20,975 nucleotides of DNA, taken from positions 1 to 20,975 of the forward strand of contig ONNU01000073.1 in the NCBI GenBank assembly GCA_900319255.1, in the 5' to 3' direction. The stretch is from an uncultured Eubacteriales bacterium (GTDB taxonomy: Bacteria; Bacillota; Clostridia; Oscillospirales; Acutalibacteraceae). Position numbers and translations under genes: made by a program. Of the stretch, positions 1-7,188 are shown in pieces (position 1 is the first letter of the stretch; every line of letters begins with the position of its first letter). Under the pieces are notes generated by a model. That model saw nothing but the letters and a program-made list of their open reading frames with translations. It made no database searches and was not told the DNA's origin.

Positions 1-133
1 CACCCCTTGTGGTTTCCACCTTTTGTCTCACCAAAGCAGAAATACTAATGAAGTATGTCTCAGGGCAGTAAAGTTGAATAACCGATTCCCTTTTCCAGAC
101 AGTAACGGAGATGTCAGTTTCACAGATTCAGGT
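1..133 (+). repeat. Dispersed foldback repeat, copy A (truncated by window edge)
   Basis: This stretch aligns without gaps to 12501-12633 (copy B); by my hand count about 80% of 133 positions agree. Shared landmarks are CTTGTGGTT (6-14), CTTTTGT (20-26), AAAGCAGAAATACTAATGAAG (33 onward) and GATTCAGGT near the end. The CTTGTGGTT and CTTTTGT blocks occur inverted, with the same 5-base spacing, at the right ends of copies C and D, so they belong to a long terminal inverted repeat. The outer left end would lie upstream of base 1. No open reading frame here looks real. Confidence 0.8.
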
Positions 134-464
134 TTAAGCTATGAAATTTGAGCGGCGGTGCTTAGTTGGTGTAATATATTTCTGGGAGTTTGATAATGAG
201 CTGGCTTTGGGAATTTTTTATTTCCCAATCCCATCCAAGTATAATACGCGGGGTCGAAAGCAACGCTTTGTCAGAAACTATCCCCGCGATTTCGACACCG
301 GCGGCACGCTAAGTGTAAAATTAAGATTGGCAACGAAAAACTATCGCATACCGACAAAAAATGCAGCCAATAGAACAATCTTACAATCGCGAGGAAAAGG
401 CTTGCATGGTCATAACTTACAACGCGAACATGACACCGGCGGCACGCCGGTGCTTATGCCCATC
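134..464. other. Non-coding spacer with palindromes
   Basis: No credible gene is present. The stretch holds an AT-rich inverted repeat (TTGGGAA ... TTCCCAA, 207-228), a wide inverted pair CGCGGGG/CCCCGCG (about 249-288), a small AAAGC-AAC-GCTTT hairpin within it, a partial GC-rich palindrome at about 292-310, and the full GC-rich palindrome at 434-452. An open frame running through 141-572 has no recognisable protein character and crosses these palindromes, so I do not call it. Confidence 0.6.
434..452. repeat. GC-rich palindrome (REP-like), copy 1
   Basis: A perfect 8-bp stem, CACCGGCG-GCA-CGCCGGTG. The sequence GACACCGGCGGCACGC recurs at about 294-309 (half palindrome) and at 14255-14270 (full palindrome), with a related, longer imperfect form at 14408-14439. 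It lies 12 bases upstream of the -35 box of the promoter at 465-493. It may be a dispersed intergenic repeat, an upstream terminator or a protein-binding site; the sequence alone does not decide. Confidence 0.6.
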
Positions 465-493
465 TTGATAAATGCGATACAATGTGGTAAAAT
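465..493 (+). promoter_or_regulatory. Sigma-A-type promoter for the first gene run
   Basis: The -35 box is TTGATA (465-470) and the -10 box TAAAAT (488-493), separated by exactly 17 bases. Each box matches 5 of 6 consensus positions. TGG just before the -10 box gives an extended -10. It would initiate near base 500, leaving a leader of roughly 40 bases before the U32 gene. Confidence 0.7.
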
Positions 494-537
494 AACTATG
501 TATATATTGATCCGTATTAAAGGAGGTCGTGATCGTT

Positions 538-1752
538 ATGAAAAAGTTGGAGCTTCTTTCCCCAGCAGGTGACGGCGAAGCGCTGGAAAGCGCGCTGAGA
601 TTCGGCGCTGATGCGGTCTATTTAGCGGGAACACAGTTCGGTATGCGCTCTGCTCCGAAGAATTTTACTGATGAACAGCTTGCTGCAGCTGTAAAGGCTG
701 CCCATGAAAAAAATGTCAGGGTATATGTTACCTGTAACACCCTTCCAAAAAACAATGAAATAGATCAGATACCCGCTTTTCTTGAAAAAGCTCAGGATTT
801 CGGCGTCGATGCTTTTATCATCGCTGATCTGGGAGTTATGACCCTTGCGGCGAAATATGCCCCGAAGGTACAGCGCCATGTGTCAACTCAGGCAGGTGTG
901 GTCAATTATATGACTGCAAGAGTGCTGCATGATATGGGCGCTTCAAGAGTTGTGCTTGCAAGAGAGCTTTCACTTGATGATATCGCTGATATCAGGGCGA
1001 AGATACCTTCTGAGCTGGAGCTGGAGGCTTTTGTGCATGGTTCAATGTGCGTGTCGTTTTCCGGACGCTGCCTGATATCCACATACCTGACAGGCAGGGA
1101 TGCAAACAGAGGCGACTGCGCCCAGCCCTGCCGATGGAAATATTATCTTTATGAGGAGCATCGTGACGGCAGATATTTCCCGGTGGAGGAGAGCGACGGC
1201 GGAACATATCTGTATAATTCCCGTGATCTGTGCATGATCGAGCATATCCCCGAGCTTGCCGCTGCCGGCATCGACAGCCTGAAGATCGAGGGCAGAGCAA
1301 AGTCGGCTTATTATGTTTCAGTCGTTACCAACGCATACCGCCACGCTATTGATGAATTTTATTCAAACGGGGGAAAACAGCCCCTGTCGCCGTGGATCAG
1401 GGAGGAGCTTGAAAAGGTCAGCCACAGGGATTATAATACAGGCTTTTTCTTCGGTGAGGAGCCGGGTCAGGTCACTGATAACGGCGGATATGTCAGGAAT
1501 TATGAGGTCGTTGCAGTGTGCGATGAATATAAGGACAGAACAGCCTATCTCACCCAGAGAAACCGCTTTTTCAGCGGTGACCGCCTGGATGTGCTTCCCC
1601 CCAGCGGCGAGCCATTTGAGATAATCGTTGATTATATGCAGAATGAAAAGGGCGAGGTCATCGAGGTAGCTCCCCATGCAATGCAGAAGGTCATTATGCC
1701 CAGCAATGTAGAAATTCCCGCAGGCTCGGTGCTGAGAAAGGCAAGGTCGTAA
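538..1752 (+). CDS. U32-family protein, TrhP-like tRNA 5-hydroxyuridine synthesis protein
   Basis: A 404-residue protein of the U32 family, annotated as a collagenase-like peptidase in older databases. Characterised bacterial relatives (E. coli TrhP/YegQ, B. subtilis YrrN/YrrO) make 5-hydroxyuridine at the tRNA wobble position, so RNA modification is the likelier role. The U32 signature EAFVHGSMCVSFSGRC lies at residues 163-178. Cys171, Cys178, Cys194 and Cys198 form a cluster suited to metal or iron-sulfur binding, which is inference. Length fits the longer, YrrO-like members. I chose ATG 538: AAAGGAGG at 519-526 sits 11 bases upstream, whereas an in-frame GTG at 529 is only 2 bases from it. 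The downstream esterase starts one base after the stop, so the two are probably co-transcribed. The TrhP assignment over another U32 subgroup is moderately secure. Confidence 0.85.
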   Translation: MKKLELLSPAGDGEALESALRFGADAVYLAGTQFGMRSAPKNFTDEQLAAAVKAAHEKNVRVYVTCNTLPKNNEIDQIPAFLEKAQDFGVDAFIIADLGVMTLAAKYAPKVQRHVSTQAGVVNYMTARVLHDMGASRVVLARELSLDDIADIRAKIPSELELEAFVHGSMCVSFSGRCLISTYLTGRDANRGDCAQPCRWKYYLYEEHRDGRYFPVEESDGGTYLYNSRDLCMIEHIPELAAAGIDSLKIEGRAKSAYYVSVVTNAYRHAIDEFYSNGGKQPLSPWIREELEKVSHRDYNTGFFFGEEPGQVTDNGGYVRNYEVVAVCDEYKDRTAYLTQRNRFFSGDRLDVLPPSGEPFEIIVDYMQNEKGEVIEVAPHAMQKVIMPSNVEIPAGSVLRKARS

Positions 1753-1753
1753 A

Positions 1754-2293
1754 ATGAAAGTCCTTAATATACACGGCTACGGCGGAAATGCCGCAAACAG
1801 CGCATATGAAGCCCTGAGAAGCTGTGATTTTGATATAATATCATTGCAGATAGATTATGACAAGACCTCCCCGGAGGCAGTGATGCAGCTTCTGAACAGC
1901 CAGTTCACCAATAATTTCTGTGATGCCGTAGTGGGTACGAGCCTTGGAGGCTTTTTTGCGGCGCTTATCAGTATGAAAAACGAATGTCCCTGCGTTCTGA
2001 TAAACCCGTGTATGCTGCCCTTTCTTCATCTTCCGAGATTAGGATATAAAAGCGATGACGGTGTACTTGAATATATCAGATTGTTTTCGGGACTTGCAGA
2101 TGTTGACGGTTCCCTGGTATCGACCATAATCGGCGGTCAGGATGAGCTTATTGATACCCATGATTTCACACAGGGCATATTCCAGAATGAAAGATATATC
2201 ATTGTCCCGGACGGCAAGCACAGCGGCGCAACAATGCCCCTTGCGGATATTTTCAAGGATCATAAGGAAGGCTTTTTCGGTGAGGTGCTCTGA
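1754..2293 (+). CDS. YqiA/YcfP-family alpha/beta hydrolase (putative esterase)
   Basis: A 179-residue single-domain alpha/beta hydrolase of the YqiA/UPF0227 type. The N-terminus (VLNIHGYGG, residues 3-11) is the usual oxyanion-region start. The nucleophile is Ser63 in GTSLGG (61-66). Asp130 (GGQDELID) and His156 (DGKHSG) complete the likely triad. Length is close to the roughly 190 residues typical of the family. There is no signal peptide, so it is probably cytoplasmic. Substrate is unknown; short-chain thioesterase or esterase activity is known for relatives. It starts one base after the U32 stop and its TGA shares a base with the next ATG, which supports one transcript with coupled translation. 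Confidence 0.8.
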   Translation: MKVLNIHGYGGNAANSAYEALRSCDFDIISLQIDYDKTSPEAVMQLLNSQFTNNFCDAVVGTSLGGFFAALISMKNECPCVLINPCMLPFLHLPRLGYKSDDGVLEYIRLFSGLADVDGSLVSTIIGGQDELIDTHDFTQGIFQNERYIIVPDGKHSGATMPLADIFKDHKEGFFGEVL

Positions 2294-3402
2294 TGAAAAA
2301 TAACACCGGATATGATGATTTTTATAAGGACTTTGACAGCATTGATCCCTCCGGAAGCAGCAGCGGGGATGATCACGGATCAGATGATCCCCGGACATCA
2401 TTTCCTGCGGAAAATACGACCGGATATGAAAACGGCTCTGCTCCGCTAAGTGATGACCCTCTCCCATATGAATACTACCCCCATGGTCAGTACGGTACCA
2501 TCGACGGAACCCTGGATCCCTTTGCATCTCATTCATCCTATTCGGAATATAATGGCGAGGCTGAAAAAAGCGGATCAAAAAAGATGGAGGAAATGATCTC
2601 CGGCTATAAATCCATCAAGGGCATGGGAATGAATTCAGAAAAGCGTGAACGGTCTGTGACCTATGAAAGACCCTTTTATGCCTATAATACCATGCAGATG
2701 GGGGAGAGAAAGGCAGAGGTTTTCAGCAATCTGCTGCCTGTTCCTGATTCAGTGGCAAAGAATCTCAATGACCCGGTCACATTCAGAACAGTATATCCCT
2801 TTTCAAGAATAGCCACGGGAAGCGACGGGGTACTCTATTTCCTGTTTATATTCATACTTGGATTCATTATCACTCTTGCGGCATTGAGCGGAGTTTTCAG
2901 CAAGTATCTTACAGCCAGCGAGGAGCATTTTCCTATTGCCGGATATGTGCCGGTCACAGCCACAGTCAACAGCATAAAAAAGAATTACGTATATGATGAC
3001 GATGAAAGAAAAATAAGAGATTACACTGTCACATATGAATATGAGTACAGGGGCGAGAAATATGTCGGCTCCGATATTGCCGATGCCGCGGCTGCCAGTG
3101 AATACGGCTTTACAAACTATAAAAGAGCCATAAACAAGACCTTCACTCTTTATATTGACCCTCAGGCGCCGGAGTATTCAAAGATCTCAAAAACACCCAT
3201 GCCATATCCGGGTCTTATCGAATGGCTGCTTCCTGTTCCCGGGGTACTGATGATAATCTGGAGCCTTATATTCCAGTATCAATGTGTTTCAGGGAAAAGG
3301 GTCATCTATGACAGCATTGAAAACCCGGGCAAAAAGCGTTTCAAGCTGATACGGGGAAAGAAGCAGGCATGGCGGGATGTCATGGGAGTATCGGAATTCT
3401 GA
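2293..3402 (+). CDS. DUF3592-like membrane protein with long acidic N-terminus
   Basis: A 369-residue protein of unknown function. Residues 1 to about 170 are hydrophilic, rich in Asp, Ser, Gly and Tyr, and probably disordered. A first membrane segment spans about 179-201 (LYFLFIFILGFIITLAALSG) and a second about 307-328. Between them, residues about 218-300 look like a DUF3592-type module: a VPVTATV strand, YTVTYEYEYRGEKY, and a YIDPQAPEYSKI stretch close to the conserved end of that domain. A short basic tail (KKRFKLIRGKK) follows. By charge the N-terminus and tail would be cytoplasmic and the middle domain outside. The ATG overlaps the previous TGA by one base. The DUF3592 assignment is from pattern memory and moderately certain. 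Confidence 0.7.
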   Translation: MKNNTGYDDFYKDFDSIDPSGSSSGDDHGSDDPRTSFPAENTTGYENGSAPLSDDPLPYEYYPHGQYGTIDGTLDPFASHSSYSEYNGEAEKSGSKKMEEMISGYKSIKGMGMNSEKRERSVTYERPFYAYNTMQMGERKAEVFSNLLPVPDSVAKNLNDPVTFRTVYPFSRIATGSDGVLYFLFIFILGFIITLAALSGVFSKYLTASEEHFPIAGYVPVTATVNSIKKNYVYDDDERKIRDYTVTYEYEYRGEKYVGSDIADAAAASEYGFTNYKRAINKTFTLYIDPQAPEYSKISKTPMPYPGLIEWLLPVPGVLMIIWSLIFQYQCVSGKRVIYDSIENPGKKRFKLIRGKKQAWRDVMGVSEF

Positions 3403-3422
3403 GTAAAAACGAGGATAAAAAA

Positions 3423-3899
3423 ATGTTCAGAGATGTTGCACGAAAAAAGCAGAAGCTTGCTGATGAAGAATGTATTGCCCTGCTGAAAAATGAAAAGCGC
3501 GGAGTTCTCAGCGTAATGGGGGATGAAGGCTATCCCTATGGAATGCCGCTGAATCATTTCTATAATGAGGAGGACGGCAGGATTTATTTCCACAGCGGAA
3601 AGCAGGGGCATAAGATAGACGCTATGCGAAAATGCAGTAAAGCTTCCTTCTGCGTTTATGACAGCGGATATAAAAAGGACGGCGACTGGGCGCTGAATTT
3701 CAGGAGCGTAATAGTTTTCGGCAGGATCGAGTTTGTTGAGGATAATAAACAGGCTTGTGAGATCAGCCGCCGCCTGAGCTATAAATTCACTTGCGACAGT
3801 GAATATATTGAAAATGAGATAAAAAACTACGGAAAGGGCGTGCTTGTGTTTGCCCTTGTTCCGGAGCATATGACAGGAAAGACAGTCAACGAAGCGTAA
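3423..3899 (+). CDS. Pyridoxamine 5'-phosphate oxidase-like (NimA-type) flavin-binding protein
   Basis: A 158-residue split-barrel flavoprotein of the PNPOx-like superfamily. MFRDVARKKQKL at the N-terminus, RGVLSV at 26-31, YGMPLNHFY at 39-47 and IYFHSGKQGHKIDAMR at 54-69 match the family of small FMN-binding proteins that includes the 5-nitroimidazole reductases (Nim). Most chromosomal members are uncharacterised, so resistance to nitroimidazoles should not be assumed. I chose ATG 3423, just after GAGGAT, over an ATG at 3369 that lies inside the previous gene. uvrB begins 31 bases downstream and may share the transcript. Confidence 0.8.
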   Translation: MFRDVARKKQKLADEECIALLKNEKRGVLSVMGDEGYPYGMPLNHFYNEEDGRIYFHSGKQGHKIDAMRKCSKASFCVYDSGYKKDGDWALNFRSVIVFGRIEFVEDNKQACEISRRLSYKFTCDSEYIENEIKNYGKGVLVFALVPEHMTGKTVNEA

Positions 3900-3930
3900 A
3901 CCATTTTTATAGATTTGAACGGAGTACAGA

Positions 3931-5889
3931 ATGGATCATTTCAAACTTGTATCGGACTATAAAGCGACAGGGGATCAGCCGCAGGCTATTGATACCCTTG
4001 TCAGCAGCATCAATGCAGGAAATAAGGAGCAGACACTTTTAGGCGTGACCGGCTCAGGAAAGACCTTCACAATGGCAAATATCATCCAGCGCCTGAACCG
4101 TCCCACCCTTGTGCTTGCCCATAACAAGACCCTTGCAGCCCAGCTTTGCGAGGAATTCCGCAGCTTTTTCCCGGAGAATGCTGTTGAATATTTTGTGTCC
4201 TATTACGACTATTATCAGCCGGAGGCATATGTCCCCACCACTGATACCTATATCGAAAAGGACAGCTCCATAAATGACGAGATAGATAAGCTTCGCCACA
4301 GCGCCACCCTTGCATTGTCGGAGCGGCGGGATGTAATAATCGTTGCCAGCGTTTCATGTATCTATTCACTGGGCAACCCGATAGATTACCGGAATATGGT
4401 GATATCCCTGCGTCCGGGAATGGAAAAGTCAAGGGATGAGCTTCTGAAAAAGCTGGTGGAGCTTCAGTATGAAAGAAATGATATAGACTTTACCAGAAAT
4501 AAATTCAGAGTAAGGGGAGATGTGGTGGAGATATTCCCTGCATATTCCTCTGAATCGGTGATAAGGGTAGAGTTTTTCGGGGATGAGATAGACAGGATCA
4601 GGGAGATGAATCCTGTGACCGGAGAGATGAAGGCAGATCTTCGTCATGCGGCGATATATCCAGCGTCGCATTATATAGTCCCGAGAGAAAAAATAGAGAT
4701 AGCGATAAAAGAAATAGAAGCTGAGCTTGAAGAGCGGGTCGCATATTTCAAGGCGAAGGGAAAGCTTCTTGAAGCCCAGCGTATAAGCGAGCGCACAAGA
4801 TATGATATAGAAATGCTGCGGGAGATAGGCTTTTGCAGCGGAATTGAAAACTATTCCCGTGTGCTGTCAGGGCGAAAGCCGGGGAGCGTTCCCTATACGC
4901 TGCTTGATTATTTCCCGGAGGATTACCTGCTGTTTGTAGATGAATCCCATGTCATGCTGCCCCAGGTGAGGGGAATGTACGGCGGTGACAGGGGAAGAAA
5001 AGAAAATCTTGTAGATTACGGCTTCCGTCTTCCCTCGGCGTTCGATAACCGTCCCCTGAACTTTGACGAATTTTACAGCAGGATCAATCAGGCTGTATTT
5101 GTAAGCGCGACCCCGGGAGATCTGGAGCTTGAAAAAAGCGCAGTCGTTGCCCAGCAGGTGATACGTCCCACAGGACTTCTTGATCCTGAGATAAGCGTCC
5201 GCCCGGTTGACGGACAGATGGACGATCTTATTTCCGAGATAAACGAGCGCATACCGAAAAAGCAGAGAGTGCTTGTAACGACCCTGACCAAAAAGATGGC
5301 GGAGGATCTGACGGATTACCTTACCACAATGGGAATAAAGGTCAGATATATGCATCACGATATAGATACCGTTGAAAGAATGGAGATCATAAGAGATCTG
5401 AGGCTTGGTGAATTTGATGTGCTTGTAGGCATCAATCTGCTGAGGGAGGGACTTGATATCCCGGAGGTATCGCTTGTTGCGATACTTGATGCAGATAAGG
5501 AAGGCTTTCTGCGAAGCGAGCGCAGCCTGATCCAGACCATAGGCAGAGCCGCAAGGAACAGCGAGGGTAAGGTCATAATGTATGCTGACAATGTGACCGA
5601 TTCCATGGAAAAGGCGATCACCGAAACAGAGCGCCGCCGCAGCATACAGATGAAATATAACGAGGAGCACGGCATAATCCCGCAGACCATTATCAAAAAG
5701 GTCAGCGATATTATAGAGATCAGCTCAAAGACTGATGAAAAGCTGAGGAGCAAGACAAAGCTGAGCAAGGCTGAGAGAGAGAAGCTTATAGCGCAGCTGA
5801 CGAAGGAAATGAAGGCGGCGGCGAAGCTTCTGGAATTTGAGCACGCGGCTTATCTCAGGGATAAGATAAAGGAGCTGACAGCGGGCTGA
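3931..5889 (+). CDS. uvrB: Excinuclease ABC subunit B (UvrB)
   Basis: A 652-residue UvrB, the damage-verification helicase-like subunit of nucleotide excision repair, which takes DNA from UvrA and recruits UvrC. Walker A is GVTGSGKT (38-45). The beta-hairpin that inserts between strands carries YYDYYQPEAYVP (91-102). DESH (337-340) is the Walker B/DEAD-like motif. Helicase domain 2 includes LREGLDIPE and the QTIGRAARN motif. The C-terminal UVR domain (about 617-652, ending AAYLRDKIKEL) is the UvrC contact. Length is normal for the family. The ATG follows a GGAG about 7 bases upstream. uvrA and uvrC are not in the window. I see no LexA/SOS operator just upstream, consistent with transcription from the preceding genes. 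Confidence 0.98.
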   Translation: MDHFKLVSDYKATGDQPQAIDTLVSSINAGNKEQTLLGVTGSGKTFTMANIIQRLNRPTLVLAHNKTLAAQLCEEFRSFFPENAVEYFVSYYDYYQPEAYVPTTDTYIEKDSSINDEIDKLRHSATLALSERRDVIIVASVSCIYSLGNPIDYRNMVISLRPGMEKSRDELLKKLVELQYERNDIDFTRNKFRVRGDVVEIFPAYSSESVIRVEFFGDEIDRIREMNPVTGEMKADLRHAAIYPASHYIVPREKIEIAIKEIEAELEERVAYFKAKGKLLEAQRISERTRYDIEMLREIGFCSGIENYSRVLSGRKPGSVPYTLLDYFPEDYLLFVDESHVMLPQVRGMYGGDRGRKENLVDYGFRLPSAFDNRPLNFDEFYSRINQAVFVSATPGDLELEKSAVVAQQVIRPTGLLDPEISVRPVDGQMDDLISEINERIPKKQRVLVTTLTKKMAEDLTDYLTTMGIKVRYMHHDIDTVERMEIIRDLRLGEFDVLVGINLLREGLDIPEVSLVAILDADKEGFLRSERSLIQTIGRAARNSEGKVIMYADNVTDSMEKAITETERRRSIQMKYNEEHGIIPQTIIKKVSDIIEISSKTDEKLRSKTKLSKAEREKLIAQLTKEMKAAAKLLEFEHAAYLRDKIKELTAG

Positions 5890-6082
5890 AAGAATATAAT
5901 GCTTCCCCGGCCTTTTTTTAAGACTGCTGGGTCGATGAGGACTTTAAGCCTGCCTCTTTGACAGAAAAAGTATTCCGCAGAAGGTGAGATATTATAAAAA
6001 ATGAAATCCCGCCTTTTTTGAGGGAACATAAATACCAAAAAAATCCTTGAAAACTATATCATTATAAAGGAGGAACTACAAA

Positions 6083-7105
6083 ATGTCTGTTGAGGGTCTT
6101 GACAAAATCAAAAAAATGGACGAAAATAAGAAGGTTGAGATCGGAGGTCTGGATATGTGCAGACCTGTTGATAACAGCTTCGATGAAAACTCAGCTTCCG
6201 GAGAGAACGAGCAGACCTTCGAGCCGAGAAAAATAAGCGCTGACGGTTCAGGCTCCGGTATGACACAGGAGATCACCGGGCTTAATATGTGCAGACCTGT
6301 GACTGCCGATATCAATGCGGATAATGCCGCAGATTTTTCGGAGGATGTTCTGTACGGCGATGTGCTGAGCGGCGGAGGCGCTGTCAATATTACAGGTCTT
6401 GACAGCATAAAGCATATCAGTCAGCCGAATCTGCCGAGGATCTCCGGCTTTGCCACCTCGCTGATAAAGCTTGCTGACAGGGCGAGAGAGCTGGATACCG
6501 AATTCAAGGTGTTCGGTTCGGATAAGCATCAGTATAAATTCAATCCGGTAACGGCGCTGTCGATCGTGCGTGATTTTGAAAAGCGCCACTGCATCACCTT
6601 CCCGCAGGCGTATGTGGATTTCCTCACACAGGTAGGCGATGGGGGAGCAGGTCCTGATTTAGGGCTTTATTCTCTTGACGAGGTGGAGTATAATAACTAT
6701 ACTGACCACAGCGAGACCTCCTGCGCTCTTGAGCATGTACGCGCAAGATCGGATTTTCACACCGTACCCTATACCATCGAGGGAATGGATCCCCTTGTCA
6801 CATCACAGCTTGACGAGGAAAAATGGTTCAGCTGGTATGACGAGCTGGGAAGAGCCTGCACAAACGGAATGAATTTCCGCAAAAAGGCCACCGAGCTTTA
6901 TAACGGTATCATGGAGATATCTGCAATGGGGGGAACGAATGCAATGTTCCTTATCTGCGAGGGCGATCTCAAGGGAAAGCTCTGCGCGTTTACTCTTGAT
7001 ATCGACGACAGAGTACATATTTTTGATATGACCTTTGAGGACTGGATGCTGGGTCATTTCAAGCGCATTATCGAGAAATTTGAAAAGAAAAACGCAGAGG
7101 GATAA
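6083..7105 (+). CDS. SMI1/KNR4 (SUKH)-domain protein with repeated N-terminal GL(D/N) motifs
   Basis: A 340-residue protein. Residues about 155-330 resemble the SMI1/KNR4 (SUKH) fold: a helix ending KRHCITFPQAYVDFLTQVG followed by a Gly-rich turn and GLYSLDEV is the typical core. SUKH proteins are often immunity proteins for polymorphic toxins, but many act as regulatory or scaffold proteins, and no toxin is nearby. The N-terminal 115 residues carry four related motifs: GLDKIKKM (5-12), GLDMCRPV (22-29), GLNMCRPV (66-73) and GLDSIKHI (105-112), separated by acidic, probably disordered linkers. The start is set by AAAGGAGG at 6066-6073, 9 bases upstream of ATG. A hairpin separates it from the parE-like gene 83 bases downstream. 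The specific role is unknown. Confidence 0.75.
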   Translation: MSVEGLDKIKKMDENKKVEIGGLDMCRPVDNSFDENSASGENEQTFEPRKISADGSGSGMTQEITGLNMCRPVTADINADNAADFSEDVLYGDVLSGGGAVNITGLDSIKHISQPNLPRISGFATSLIKLADRARELDTEFKVFGSDKHQYKFNPVTALSIVRDFEKRHCITFPQAYVDFLTQVGDGGAGPDLGLYSLDEVEYNNYTDHSETSCALEHVRARSDFHTVPYTIEGMDPLVTSQLDEEKWFSWYDELGRACTNGMNFRKKATELYNGIMEISAMGGTNAMFLICEGDLKGKLCAFTLDIDDRVHIFDMTFEDWMLGHFKRIIEKFEKKNAEG

Positions 7106-7126
7106 CAGCATCTCTGCGCAAGCATT

Positions 7127-7151
7127 GCCGGAGTTTAGGAAAGACTCCGGC
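7127..7151 (+). terminator. Hairpin between the SMI1/KNR4 and parE-like genes (weak terminator)
   Basis: GCCGGAGT (7127-7134) and ACTCCGGC (7144-7151) form a perfect 8-bp stem with a 9-base loop. The sequence after it (TTCCCCCTGTATTT) lacks a proper T-run, so it may be an attenuating or stabilising stem rather than a full intrinsic terminator. Confidence 0.45.
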
Positions 7152-7188
7152 TTCCCCCTGTATTTATATATAAGGAGATAGATGAGAA

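Noticed and set aside
141..572. 143-residue open frame on the + strand upstream of the U32 gene
   Set aside because: It crosses repeats, palindromes and the promoter, has no recognisable domain, has no good ribosome binding site and overlaps the U32 start.
4867..5670. 267-residue open frame on the - strand within uvrB
   Set aside because: It is antisense to a fully convincing uvrB; the composition follows the complementary codons and shows no domain.
5958..5993. TTGACA at 5958-5963 as a promoter for the SMI1/KNR4 gene
   Set aside because: The -35 box is perfect but the nearest TATTAT is about 26 bases away, well outside normal spacing; the promoter remains unidentified.
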